Both the position numbers and the translations under genes were made by a program. The notes beneath the pieces are model-generated. The model searched no databases and had not been told where the DNA came from. It saw nothing but the letters and a program-made list of their open reading frames with translations. From Locusta migratoria (Eukaryota > Arthropoda > Insecta > Orthoptera > Acrididae), in NCBI GenBank assembly GCA_026315105.1, contig CM048745.1, positions 788,373,390 to 788,437,389 on the forward strand: a stretch of DNA of 64,000 bases. Reading direction: 5' to 3'. This document shows, piece by piece, positions 19,019 to 31,202 of this stretch; within the stretch, counting starts at the first letter, position 1; the number at the start of each line of letters is the position of its first letter.

Positions 19019-20454
19019 TTTAATATTACCATATAGCAAGAGCCCCATAAATAACATATTTTATAGTCATTTGAAATATTAAATCAGATAAAATGTAATT
19101 AGGATAAATATTCAATTCATTTTTTTCTGCCTTGAGCTACGTAAAAGATATACAAAGAAACTCTAATTATAATATCAGTGCATTGATATCTATACTCTCT
19201 GGATGTTGAACTTCAGTTTTGTTAGCGTGCCAGCCACAGATATTCATATTTTGTTTCTTGCCAAATTCAAACATGGCTGCTAAGAAGCATTTAAAGAAAA
19301 AGAGAAGAAAATATGTTTCGATTCCGTTCCCATATCAGCCTACAACATCGAATATTGAATTAAATTCCAAATGAAGAGGTATGTAAGCAATTCTTTGTCA
19401 CGTAATAACTGATGGAAACTCGTTTGCCAAATTTAAACATGGCGGACAATGCGAAATCGTGTGACAAACATATATGCATGCACGCTGCAATTCATTGCTA
19501 AGACACCAGAGTTATACATCCAGTTTGTATAGAGATCACTGTATCAGTGTAACTAATTAAAATCTCTGACTTTTACTATAAAAGTAATAATCCCATCGTA
19601 CTCGCTCTCTGTTCTAGTGTGTGCTCTGTTCTACTGTCTGCTCTGTTCTGATTGCTCTGTTGTCTGAATTGTACTGATAAGATCTGCCACTACAATATGC
19701 TGGAACGTATATTATTAACTATTGATTATTGTTCTTAACTGATTATACAAAATCTTCAGATATAAAATGGATACTCAGGTATGAATTTTGCTTTCTGTTC
19801 AAATTAATAAATGCCCTCATTTAAAGTTAATTTCAGTCAGTTGTTCAGTTATTTATTTTTCCAGCCCCTCCAGTTAGTGATCATGCTGTTTTCAGGTATA
19901 ACTAATTATTACGACTTTGGATGGTTCGGTAACTAAACATGTTAAACTTACGTATCTCTTGTAGCTTGCCATAGTATCTTTGACTGTAATTAAACATTTT
20001 GCAATATTTACTGGCTTAGAATCTGCAATCACTTTTATGTAATGAACAGTTCGGAGTCTGATTTGCCATTAATCTGTATTAATTATTAATTTTCATTCAC
20101 TAAATTACCTTCTTTCAAAATTATGCTACACGTGGATTGAATCTTACTATTCCGAACCTCCATCCAATGTCGGCGGATAGTTACGCGGATTACAACCAAT
20201 CTCACTACAGCTTATCAACGAGATCAACTACACCGCTGTTTAAGGTAACTATTCGTCGAATTCTGTAGGTTGCTTGCTCTGCAAAATGTTTTAAACAATT
20301 AAATGTTTGGCCATTTCACTTCATTTCTTTTTTTAAAATTAACCGTTCGTCTAAATTGAAGGCTTAGTCACTGATTAATATTTTAAAATAGTTCAACAAC
20401 TTCTGTACGGCCAATTTTTCAAACCTAAATAGTCAGGCAACCAATTACACTACA
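19019..20454 (+). repeat. 5' LTR
   Basis: Matches 27425-28499 over its whole length apart from the MITE at 19181-19541 and small differences (such as 'accatatag' against 'actatatag'). The few differences suggest a fairly recent insertion. Confidence 0.93.
19181..19541. mobile_element. hAT-type MITE inside the 5' LTR
   Basis: Flanked by TATCAGTG (19173-19180 and 19542-19549). Ends CATTGATATCTATAC and, inverted, CAGTGATCTCTATAC, with further similarity inward (CTGGATGT). The 3' LTR is the empty site, so the MITE arrived after the LTR element. Confidence 0.88.
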
Positions 20455-20460
20455 GAATTT

Positions 20461-20480
20461 GGCGAATAACGTGACAGGAC
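20461..20480 (+). promoter_or_regulatory. Candidate primer-binding site
   Basis: TGGCGAATAACGTGACAGG begins about 6 nt after the left LTR end, where the tRNA primer site of an LTR element lies. The primer tRNA is not identified. Confidence 0.55.
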
Positions 20481-21083
20481 CTAACTCATTATTACCGTAA
20501 TTTTTTTCTACGTGAAATAATCATCTATAATTATGAAACATTAATATTATTTATTCATTATTATTATTATACTAATATGTACTCTAATTATTTCATGTAA
20601 AACCACCACCGGCTGTGACGAGCAAATTGTTGGCATAAAACTCAGAGTTTCTACTCTGGAACGTAAAATTTTACTGTCTGGTCCGAATATAATATTTAAC
20701 CACGGGCATCGCTGGAGAAGACAACGAAAATCAAGGTAAGAACACGCATGCGCTGCTTATTCTATATTTTCTCTTTCCTTTGAATAGTATCTGGTTCCAC
20801 AGTGTAAATTTTGCAGTTTACCGTGTTTTTCAAAATATTAAATATTTTTCATTATTAATCACAGGCAACAATAGGTTTTCATTCACTAAACAAGATGGCT
20901 GCCGAGCCAAGCATATAGTACGATCTTCTTTTTCTTGCAATAGCAGTGCTTGCAGTATACCGTTCCTTGTCAATAATATCTTTGAATTGTGATAAACAAA
21001 TATTTTTCTCATTACGTGTCGTGTTACTAGTTGGATTTCTGTTACGAATTCAGTGATATGGTCAAAACGAGACTGTAGCTAAC

Positions 21084-21710
21084 ATGGAGAACACACAGAG
21101 TGTAGATGCAGTAGAAGAATTGAATCAGGGAGCGGTAAGCAGTGCGCCGGAACCCCTTGTTGAAAATATTTTGCCTCCTGCTGACGTAACTGGTACGTCG
21201 GTAGCAGACGAAAACACATCCTCTGTAGGTGTGCGTACTGTCTCCGATCCTGTTGATTCGTGGTTTACACGTTTTGAAGCTATTTTTCAAAATTTAACTT
21301 TGCAAATTACTGAAATGGGTCAACAGATAGATAGTAGATTTGAAAACCACTATCAACAAACTAAACAAGAACTAGATAGTCAATTAGCTAACCTGCAACA
21401 AGCGCAAAATAGTCAATTAGTTAACCTGCAACAAGCACAAAAACATGAAATAGATAGTCTCAGAGAAACACAAATAAATCAATTTGAAGCTCAGCAACAA
21501 AGTATGTTACGATTAGAAGTTCAGCAACATGAGCTCGCTGACCAAATAATGACACGTGAGGAAATTGAAAATCGTTTTAAACAATTAGAAGGCGCTCAGC
21601 AGAGTTTACCAACCTTAGTTTCAGACGAAGTTAATAAACAGTTACATACACAGATTTCTAACATGGAAAAGCAATTACATAATAAATTTGCAAATGTAGA
21701 AAAAAAGTAG
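21084..21710 (+). CDS. Gag N-terminal region (coiled-coil)
   Basis: 208 codons starting at an ATG 630 bp after the LTR. Rich in Q, E, L and K; residues about 75-205 form a long heptad-like helix, including two imperfect repeats of SQLANLQQAQ. This is usual for the extended N-terminal part of some Gypsy Gag proteins. It stops at 21711; the frame continues as coiled coil at 21731-21970 and after another shift to about 22110. No membrane segment or signal peptide is visible. Confidence 0.7.
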   Translation: MENTQSVDAVEELNQGAVSSAPEPLVENILPPADVTGTSVADENTSSVGVRTVSDPVDSWFTRFEAIFQNLTLQITEMGQQIDSRFENHYQQTKQELDSQLANLQQAQNSQLVNLQQAQKHEIDSLRETQINQFEAQQQSMLRLEVQQHELADQIMTREEIENRFKQLEGAQQSLPTLVSDEVNKQLHTQISNMEKQLHNKFANVEKK

Positions 21711-23410
21711 GCAATAATCTCTTAGCTACTGTGGAGGTAAAGGTATCAACAGTAGCTGAGCAATTAGAAAATGTTACTCAAAACACACGTAACTTGCATT
21801 CTGCAATAGAAACCTTGACACAAGATGTATCAGCGTTAAAAATTGAAAATGAAACCTTAAAGACAACTGTTACTAACATATCTACTCAAGCCAATGCTAT
21901 TGTGATAGAAAATGAACAACGTGTCAAGCTTTTCTTGAACAAACTGAAGTGCAACTTAATGATAAGTTAACACATGATTTAGACCAAATAATAAAAAGTG
22001 TAACTACCAAAGTGTATGAAGATCATAGTGTAACAGTTAAGTCATTGCAAAATGAACTATCTAGTGTCAAGGCATCTTTGCAAAAGGACAAGATACCTCG
22101 TAATAATCAATAAAACGTATCTACTGACGAATCAGCACAATATTGGGTAACACATAGGCCACAAACTGTAACTAGTGATGTACATGCACGGCATCTATCT
22201 TGTGATGAATCTTCTCACAATCGTGAACATAAATTAACCCGTGATATAATACGTGATTACTCAGACAATAATGATTGGAATAATGTAAACAGAAGTGAAA
22301 GATTACAAAGATCTCAATCACCACCTCCAATTAATACCTCTATTAATGTAGAAGAAAAGATGCTAAAACATCATAAGTTTCCAATATTTATTTCTGAAAC
22401 AAAGTCAGTACATCCTGTAACATTCATACAATCGTTTAGAGAATTATTACCTGTAAATTGGAGTGAATATAGAAAAATTCGATTCGTAATGGGGTATATG
22501 CAAGGTGAAGGATTTGCTTGGGCGGCTGGTGTGTAATCGATACTGTGCAACGCTTTCAGAATTTGAAAATGCATTTTTAAATAAGTACTGGTCTCCTAGC
22601 ATACAGGAAAGAGTTAGAAATGAAATCTACAACCCTCCTCCATTCAATGAACGTAGTGGTAGTCTAAGGAGATATTTTGAAAAATATATAAATAAAGCAA
22701 GTTTCTTTGATGAAACCATGTCATATCGGGAGGTGTTGAGAGTCCTAATTGGACGATTACCAACCTACTTATGACTACAGTTGATTCACCTTGCCATACA
22801 CAACCTGGAAAATTTTCTTTCTTCCGTAGATGCCATAGATTTAATCTACGAAGATGATAGGGCAAGAAACGGGCGAAATGAAAGTAATAGCCATGTTTAT
22901 GGAAATGCACGCCGCTATAATAATAATAATAATAACAACGGAGTAGCGCAGCTGATGCCGCTGCCTCCTCCGCAGGGTAGCCAACCTCAACAACGCAATA
23001 CGCACGCCCCGCAAGCTAATACTTCACAGGCACGTGCACAAGTTCCGCTACAACATAACGGGGGCAACAGAAATTTCAATAGGCAAACACACAATGGGGG
23101 GAATATTTGCAAACAAAGAAATGACTTTAGATACAATCCGGGGTATCAAAATAGAGGAAATACAGGAAATAATAATCGTAATGGGGGCAGAGGCCAGTAC
23201 ACAAATAACTTTCAACGAAATGCAGGATATACTGAAAGACATTACCCAAACCACAGTCCACAGAATGATGCAGGACGTCCTGATTTTGTACCCGTAGCAA
23301 ATTTATCTACCGACAATGCCCAACAAACTAACTGGAATCACCCATCTACTGTAACGATCACCGAAGTGTCAGAAACTAGCCAACAGACGTCTGCCACTCA
23401 AACAAACTAA
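21711..23410 (+). pseudogene. Gag continuation: coiled coil, capsid-like part and basic tail, frameshifted
   Basis: Coiled coil (to about 22110), a polar linker, then a capsid-like segment: FPIFISETKSVHPVTFIQSF (about 22377-22436), FENAFLNKYWSP (about 22559-22594), and FNERSGSLRRYFEKYINKAS, TMSYREVLRVLIGRLP (to about 22770), as in the retrotransposon-Gag domain. After a stop, a frame at 22781-23410 gives an N/Q/R-rich low-complexity tail with poly-Asn and GGNRNFNRQ repeats, which could bind RNA; no CCHC knuckle is seen. At least three disruptions. Confidence 0.75.
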
Positions 23411-23436
23411 TAAGGCTCATCTCAAGCCCTCCAAGG

Positions 23437-23631
23437 TTGAGCGACAAGGTAAGTGGGGGCAAGAACAACTCTAGAATTCGTAAAGTAAATAAGAAATGGC
23501 AACACTTGTACAGTGGACCTTATCGAATTGTTCAAATCCCACACAAAGGCAGCTATCTGCTAGCAAATATTACTACAGGAAGAATTAAAGGTCTCTATCC
23601 ACACAAGGACGTAAAGAAGTTTCATGCATAG
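23437..23631 (+). pseudogene. Integrase C-terminal tail fused directly downstream of gag
   Basis: 64 codons containing KKWQHLYSGPYRIVQIP, KGSYLLANITTGRIKGLYP and HKDVKKFHA. This is the small beta-barrel end of Gypsy integrases (GPYRI...G-x-Y-x-L...G...G-x-Y...D-x-KK). It lies 27 bp after the gag stop. About 3 kb of pol must have been deleted between the two. Confidence 0.75.
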
Positions 23632-23639
23632 AAGTATTT

Positions 23640-24759
23640 TTTTTCTTAATGTTGTAGTGATATAACAGCAACATGGCAATTATAGTTATAAGCTTCAAGA
23701 TGTCATGCGCCATTTCTTCTGTATTAACCATCACTCAAGATACCAGATAAGTGCTTAATATAGATATTGTCAGTTTATTTCATGGTAGAATTAAAGATTA
23801 GCAGGCAGATACAAACTGTTTAACAGGCATGGACAGCTAATTCTTATACTGTTGTTTTAGGATAAAGTGTGTGAGTAGGAGAAAAATTTATATTTATAGA
23901 ATAATTGTGTATAAGGAGGATAAAAAAACATGTAGTGATTTGTTCTGGTTTGTGTACGGGAATATTTATTATTTATTTGGACGTGGAGCGCACAATGCAC
24001 ACGGACCGCACTATATTTTGCCCCACCAAACCGGCTTATCATTGCTATGGCTAGATAATAAAGTAGTAAGGGAGAATAATTTTGTAACTTTATCTAAACA
24101 AGAGATCTTAGAATCATTATTATCTGTAAACATCATTTACGCCATGCTACTGAAATTTTACTAAGCGCCGTAGCGTTAATAGAATCTGTTGTGCTTATAC
24201 GCATGCGCAGAACGCGCACCGAAATAAAGCTTAATCTCAAGTACACCTGGTCACAAAAATTAATGCAACACGTGCGCATGTTACACAATAATGAACTTCA
24301 TTTGCTGTTATGATCACTTAAGGATGTCATAATATGCTTAAAGCATTAAGAATTTCTATTTGAGTATTATGCAGTCATTTTTATTGTATTTTATTTTCAA
24401 GTACACTATAAATCTGTGTGCAAGATAGCTTACAGGGAAGAAATTTTAATTAACACAAACACGAATCATTGGGAGTATAAACCGATAAGGCAACTGTATG
24501 GAATCTCTAACTTAATTTCTTGTCATAGTATCTAGTATGATAAATACATACCAGCATCGTGGAGTAGACACATATTTTCTTATGCCATAGTATGAAAATT
24601 GAAACTTTCTTAGCTGAAACGCCATAGAACTAAGTTTAGCTATAAGAATTTTCTTTACAGCCAGAAGAGTCAATGTACGTGTCGTCGCTGTCGCTGAACA
24701 TAAGTTTTACAATGTGAACTAGGAGGTGCATTAATAATGAAATGAGAATTGGTTGATGA

Positions 24760-24827
<68 letters not shown>

Positions 24828-27412
24828 CAATGGAGACAAAATACACACATTTATATACAGCAAACTGTTACACGTTTTCTTAGCAATTTGACACTGCTCA
24901 ACAGCGACTAATGTAGACATGAATTACTAAGTCATAACTAGGCTCGGCTGCACCCAATTGTAAGCATTGCTAGTGTGAAGAAAATGAGGGCACCAGATGT
25001 TAGGAGAGAATGTTTCTATTTCATTATTATTTGAGATGCTTTCTATTTAGAAGTAAGACTTGCAACTTGATACTGTGGAAACATTTTCTGTGAAATCTTC
25101 AACTTATATGTCCTCATTCTTTCCCTTTCACTGTCTTTTCCGTCGTACCAACAAAACGACGACAATCTGTGCTCATTAAAGCGGCCGCGCCTGTTCTTAG
25201 CTTGATTTGAATGTATATATGTATATAATATTTTGTGTAAATTTTCTATTGTTAATATTAATTAGGTAAACATGTGTGTGTGAATGTGATGTGCAATAAT
25301 GAGCTAAGTCCTAACGAAATATTACGAATGACGTAACACCGGTTATTGGTATAAAAAATCATAAACTATATCATGTGCTCAGGTGCAATGATTTTAATTT
25401 CGTATCATATGCAATTGAACGAGTAGTACTAACTGAAAACAGCACGAACTTTATCGCGACTGACATGACCATGAGCTTACTAAAACCGTAAATATGTGCT
25501 CAACTACATAAATTGTCATTTACGTTCCTTTCTCTAAAAAGAAAAACTTTAATTTTATCATGAAGCTATACGACGATACATTTGTTGTAAATAATTATAA
25601 TTTAATGAAATGTAATGGTAATCAATACATCATTACTCGTGGAATGATCTATTTTCTAATTCAAAATATCTAGCAGTAATCTTGTTATGCTGAATATGGT
25701 GATATGATTATTAAAGCAAACCAAATGATACTGTGATGGTTTAATATGAAACATTTTTCTAAAATAGTGACAATTTAAAGACAATTAGCTGTGTTGATAA
25801 ACAAGTGCCATAAGAGGTCAGGACAGTAATGGGAACTATGCCATTTGCCTGCAGACTATTACTAAAGTGTACTTATAAGTTTAATGTGAAGACTATAACG
25901 CTGACAATATGTGTAAGTGAAAAAACTGAAAGTCATATAGTTAAAAGTTGTCCTATAACTTATTTCTTGAACGGTGGTAAACATGCACATGGAACGTTAA
26001 TATAATGTCTGTGCTCTAATTAAATGATGAAATAAGACATCAATATCTAAGTTTGTGTTATAAACAGTGTCGTGTGACGAACAAAAAGACGCCAGTAGGT
26101 GCTGTGCAAGAAACCACGTGTGTTTTAGCCGCGTGAACCATAATAAGATTACAGTGCTTACCGACTGACGAGTGGTGTAGACAATTCTAAATGGTATAAA
26201 GAGGCTCCTTTGCTTAAAAGAACCACTTTGTCACGAACGGTTTAACTTAATCAATCATAGTCATGAGAAGTTTACTGAAGGTATTCACTCGCGAACGCGT
26301 CACTGCAGGAAGCTTCTACACCCTGCCATAACAGCGCCGCGTGATGTTTCCTTCTTATTGTTGAGCGCGCACCAATCAAATGTAAACAGGCTCATACCCG
26401 CTCAACGGACAAGCCTTTAAATGAAGTTCATAAAACTCATTAAAAATGAAGGACTGTGCCTGAAAGCCTTAAAAGGACTGTTATTATGACTTGTAAAAAG
26501 TAATAAACAATTTTCCTATGTATGTACATAATCCAGAGTATGTATATTTTAGTTCAAAATATTTCTCTTGTGTAGTGTATAGTTATTGTAAATATGTGTT
26601 TTTGAATAGTAAGTAGCATCACGAGTACTAAAGAATCAGATAGTAGCATAAAAGGAATCAGAAGTGCAATCTAAAGCATTGAGTATTACAAAGTACGGGA
26701 AATCCAGATAATGTTATGTCATGTTGTTCAGAGAGAATTTTTCAAAGTGAAGGTTGTGAACCAATGTTAATCCATATAATGAAAACCATTCATTTCTTAA
26801 ATATAGCAGGCGTATGTTCATGTCAGATCGCGAAATACGTTTACTTTTCCTCGAACAGAAAGCAAATAGTGATCATTACCTGATGAGCACTTTGCAATCA
26901 AACATACGTTCACGCGAAGTCAGTGTGTGAATGAATGAGATAATCAAAAGTACATTCTCTTTTAGAAAAAATTAATTCTTAGTAAATAATAAATTTTTGC
27001 TAATTTTTTCCATATTTTCTTTTCATGAGCAACATCCAACCGTAAAAGTGGAAGAGATGTAGCACGTTGAAGGGCTACAAGGTGGTCCAATGACGGACAC
27101 AGCTGACGCATGCGCACAGACCATGCGTAACCATGGAGACCGATCACATCTCCGCCACAACCACTGCTACCAACCTCAACAGTTCCAGCCAGCGAGGCAG
27201 ATAATCAAAGTTTACCATCCTACAAAATTGTGAATGTTGCAAAAACAGTCAATATATTACTTAATGAACTGATATCTATATTAATTTAAAAGACAATGTT
27301 GAACTATGCATGAACTTCCAAGTGGTAATTTGATAAAATTCAAAGTTTTACTGTATGTTTGCCATGGCTCACGGACAATTCCATTTACCATTACATGTAC
27401 CATTCGCCATGA
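23640..27412. other. Long non-coding 3' internal region of the LTR element
   Basis: No envelope-like frame or transposase was found. It contains a TA array (24763-24824). The longest open frame (23871-24164) has no motif. Such long internal non-coding DNA is typical of non-autonomous LTR elements. Confidence 0.6.
24763..24824. repeat. (TA)n microsatellite
   Basis: 62 bp of perfect TA inside the LTR element. Confidence 0.97.
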
Positions 27413-27424
27413 CAAAGGGGGCGA
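27413..27424 (+). promoter_or_regulatory. Polypurine tract
   Basis: 'caaagggggcga' ends exactly where the 3' LTR begins, the position of the plus-strand primer. Confidence 0.7.
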
Positions 27425-28499
27425 TTTAATATTACTATATAGCAAGAGCCCCATAAATAACATACTTTATAGTCATTTGAAATATTAAATCAGATAAAAT
27501 GTAATTAGGATAAATATTCAATTCATTTTTTCTGCCTTGAGCTACGTAAAAGATATACAAAGAAACTCTAATTATAATATCAGTGTAACTAATTAAATCT
27601 CTGACTTTTACTATAAAAGGAATAATCCCATCGTACTCGCTCTCTGTTCTAGTGTGTGCTCTGTTCTATTGTTTGATTGTTTGCTCTGTTCTGATAGCTC
27701 TGTCGTCTGAATTGTACTGATAAGATCTGCCACTACAATATGCTGAAACGAACATTATTAACTGTTGATTATTGTTCTTAACTGATTATACAAAATCTTC
27801 AGATATAAAATGGATACTCAGGTATGAATTTTGCTTTCTGTTCAAATTAATAAATGCCCTCATTTAAAGTTAATTTCAGTCAGTTGTTCAGTTATTTATT
27901 TTTCCAATCCCTCCAGTTAGTGATCATGCTGTTTTCAGGTATAACTAATTATTACGACTTTGGATGGTTCGGTAACTAAACATGTTAAACTTACGTATCT
28001 CGTTTAGCTTGCCATAGTATCTTTGACTGTAATTAAACATTTTGCAATATTTACTGGCTTAGAATCTGCAATCACTTTTATGTAATGAACAGTTCGGAGT
28101 CTGATTTGCCATTAATCTGTATTAATTATTAATTTTCATTCACTAAATTACCTTCTTTCAAAATTATGCTACACGTGGATTGAATCTTACTATTCCGAAC
28201 CTCCATCCAATGTCGGCGGATAGTTACGCGGATTACAACCAATCTCACTACAGCTTATCAACGAGATCAACTACACCGCTGTTTAAGGTAACTATTCGTC
28301 GAATTCTGTAGGTTGCTTGCTCTGCAAGATGTTTTAAACAATTAAATGTTTGGCCATTTCACTTCATTTCTTTTTTTTTTAAATTAACCGTTCGTCTAAA
28401 TTGAAGGCTTAGTCACTGATTAATATTTTAAAATAGTTCAACAACTTCTGTACGGCCAATTTTTCAAACCTAAATAGTCAGGCAAGCAATTACACTACA
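27425..28499 (+). repeat. 3' LTR (1075 bp)
   Basis: Uninterrupted copy of the left LTR. It supplies the empty site for the MITE at 19181-19541. Confidence 0.95.
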
Positions 28500-28920
28500 A
28501 CATCATATAAAAAACCCTACTCCGCTCGGATAAAACAAAATTACCAATACATACCAACACAGGAATTTATAAATTAAACTGTTTAGACTGTGATAAATTT
28601 TATATGGGACAAACAAGCCGTATCTTCACCATCAGATTGAATGAACACATAAGAAATAGCTAAAAGAACACGTCCACATTTTTAACATTTAAAAAACGAA
28701 CACCATAAAACAGCCAATATTAATGAAGCTAAAAAAGTGCTGCACATAATTTCCAAATGTTTTACGATGAACATTTTGAAAGAAATAGAAATTTATATAC
28801 ATGCATACAAGCACCCAAATAAAATAATCGACGATCAAACAGATCTAAAACATAAGCAGTTCATCGAAAACTTTATTAGTCATCTACATATAGACACCGG
28901 TTAAAATTGTTAACATTAAA
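28500..28920 (+). pseudogene. Penelope-like element, GIY-YIG endonuclease part
   Basis: Frame pieces: IKNPTPLG, then GIYKLNCLDCDKFYMGQTSR (about 28563-28622), the GIY...Y-x-GQT-x-R start of a GIY-YIG domain (YIG as FYMG), followed by RLNEH. Further on, two shifted frames match the usual NEHHKTANINEA and HIISK words. It continues the RT at 18085-19018 across the LTR insertion; the DNA reads '...cagcacat' then 'catcatataaaaa' once the insert is set aside. Stops and frameshifts are present. Confidence 0.82.
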
Positions 28921-28967
28921 ATTCCAGCGATAAAATTTATAGCTAAGGGATTAACATCTGTAAATCT

Positions 28968-29169
28968 TCAAAAATGTTCAAATGTTTGTTAAGCTTATGG
29001 GACTTAACTACGGGGTTATCGGTCCCTAAACTTACAAACTATTTATCAACAAGCTTATCCTAAGGACGGCACAAATATCCATGCCCGAGGGGGGATTCCA
29101 ACCCCCGACCGTAGTGGCCGTGCAGACCGTGACTGAAGCGCCGCAGTCCCTTCGGCCACCGCGGCCGGG
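28968..29169 (-). mobile_element. tRNA-derived SINE
   Basis: Minus strand head CCGGCCGCGGTGGCCGAAGG and the standard body. Target duplication TGTAAATCT at 28959-28967 and 29170-29178. It lies in the 3' part of the Penelope-like element. Confidence 0.93.
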
Positions 29170-29178
29170 TGTAAATCT

Positions 29179-29800
29179 CCCATAGAACATATATGTCAAC
29201 AGTAAACATATATATCACCTTAGATGCGCTGTCAAATTGCTGTCACATTAAATACTGTAGAAAAATACGAAATCTTAATCTTCAGTTAAACAGTGAACGT
29301 ATTTAAAAAGCGTTCACATCACGGTGGAAACATCTAAATAAATGAAAGTTTTCGACGTTTTACTTACGACAGCGGCCGCACCAGATGAATTATGTACATT
29401 AGATCAGAACATAATGTAAGAAAAAAAGTTTTGTAAACATTATAAAACCATCACAATAAGCTATAATATAAATGTAACTAGATAAATTACAATACTGTTT
29501 ATTATAATTCGCAGGAGCTTAAAAATGACGCAATACCGAAATAGATCTATTGCACAATAAAATATATCAGTTAAGCAGCTTCCTGGATTTATTTATATAT
29601 AATACCGTGAATCCCTTCGATGCAGCTGAAATCAAATCGCTTGTAGAGTTTCAGCCAACTGTGGTCTGCTTGTGGGTGCAGGATCTATGGGACGGAACCT
29701 GCGACCCTTGACATCACTGATATATTCGACGGAATTGTGATCTGGACTCAAAGCTGTTTTTTAACTTCTGCACGTTCCTGGAACCATTTTGAGGTGGTGG
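29179..29800 (+). other. Probable 3' UTR of the Penelope-like element, then unassigned DNA
   Basis: AT-rich. At 29518-29551 'cttaaaaatgacg...ccgaaatagatctat' keeps a hammerhead-like order (GAAA followed by the palindrome TAGATCTA), with a degraded CUGANGA box. Beyond about 29600 nothing is recognised. Confidence 0.45.
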
Positions 29801-30902
29801 TAAAAATGTATACTACTCTTGGCCTTCCTCTTCGGTTTTTACCCCACACACTTCCCTCCAACGCTAAATTCACAATTCCTTGATGTCTAAGAATGTGTTC
29901 TGCCAAGCGATCCCTTCTTTTAGTCAAGGTATGCTAAAAATTTCTTTTCTCCCCAATTCTGTTCAGTACCTCCTCATTAGTTACGCGATCCACCGACCTA
30001 ATCTTCAGCCTTCTTCTGTAGCACCACATTTCAAAAGCCTCAATCATCTTCCTGTCCGCACTGTTTATCGTCCATGTTTCACTCCCATACAAGGCAACAC
30101 TCCATACAAATGCCTTCAGAAAGAACTTCCTTAGGCTTAAATCAATATTCGATGTTAACAAATTTCTCTTTTTGAAGAACGCTTTTCTACCCATTGGCAT
30201 TCTGCATTTTATATCCTTTGTACTGCGACCATCATTTGTTATTTTACTGCCCAAGTAACAAAACTCATCTACCTCCTTTATTGCTTCGTTACCCAATCTA
30301 ATTCCTTCAGCATCACCTGATTTTCTTAGACTGCACTCCATTACCCTAGTTTTGCTCTTGTTAATGTTCATCTTATATGCACCTTTCAGCACACTGTCCA
30401 TTCCGTTCAATTGCTCTTCCAGGTCCTTTGCTATATCTGACAGAATTACTATGTCGTCGGCAAAACACAATGTTTTTAATTCTTCACCCTGAACTTTAAT
30501 TCCTTCACCCAATTTCTCCTTGCTTTCCTTTATAGCTTGCTCAATGTACAAATTTAATAACATTGGAGAAAGGCTACAACCCTGTCTTACTCCCTTTCCA
30601 ACCATTGCATCCCTTTCATACCCTTGAACTCTGACAACCGCTGTCTGGTTTTTGTACAAGTTGTAAATAACCTTACACTGCCTATATTTTACTCCTGCTT
30701 GCTTCAGAACTTGAAATAGTTTATTCCAATTAACATTGTCAAAAGCCTTCTACAAATCTACAAAAGCTAGAAATGTAGGTTTGCCTTTTCTTAATCTATC
30801 TTCTAGGATAAGCCGTAAAGTGAGTATTGCCTCCCGAGTTCCTACATTTCTCCTGAACCCAAACTAATCTTCCCCGAGGTCGGCTTCTACCGGCTATTCC
30901 AT

Positions 30903-30906
<4 letters not shown>
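29800..30906 (-). pseudogene. RTE-like LINE fragment
   Basis: A 241-codon minus-strand frame (29934-30659) is nearly identical to residues about 702-940 of the intact element at 58349-61408, including VGKGVRQGCSLSP and CFADDIVIL (FADD kept). Upstream coding continues to about 30890 with stops (FRRNVGTREAILTLRL in the intact copy). Both ends are truncated: the left lacks the 3' UTR and tail, the right runs into a TA array. Confidence 0.9.
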
Positions 30907-30982
<76 letters not shown>

Positions 30983-31021
30983 TTATTAATTTTTAAATAT
31001 TATATTTAAAAAATTTAAAAC

Positions 31022-31084
<63 letters not shown>
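30906..31084. repeat. Two (TA)n arrays with AT-rich spacer
   Basis: TA runs at 30906-30977 and 31024-31084. The first begins exactly where the intact RTE has 'ccatccttctgtatataatt', so the array probably grew from this internal TATATA. Confidence 0.93.
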
Positions 31085-31087
<3 letters not shown>

Positions 31088-31202
31088 TTAAGACACCAAT
31101 TAATATACAATTTTACCATCAATCATATATAAAACAGTAAACGATTTTTTTAACATGAAACTTTAAAGAGTGCCCCTTAGTCGCAAATGACGCATGCTGA
31201 CG

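Larger units (their letters stand above)
19019..28499 (+). mobile_element. Ty3/Gypsy-type LTR retrotransposon, internally deleted, nested in the Penelope-like element
   Basis: Nearly identical direct LTRs (19019-20454 with a 361-bp MITE inside, and 27425-28499). Flanks repeat ACAT (19015-19018 and 28500-28503). The LTRs start TTTAATATTA and end ACACTACA, not the usual TG...CA. A PBS-like TGGCGAATAACGTGACAGG follows the left LTR; a purine tract 'caaagggggcga' precedes the right one. Inside are a degraded gag and, directly after it, only the C-terminal tail of integrase: protease, RT, RNase H and integrase core are missing. About 3.8 kb of non-coding DNA follows. It could move only with help from a complete relative. 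Confidence 0.92.

Noticed and set aside
23640..27412. Search for an envelope gene after the integrase tail
   Set aside because: No long frame, signal peptide or membrane segment; the region is non-coding.
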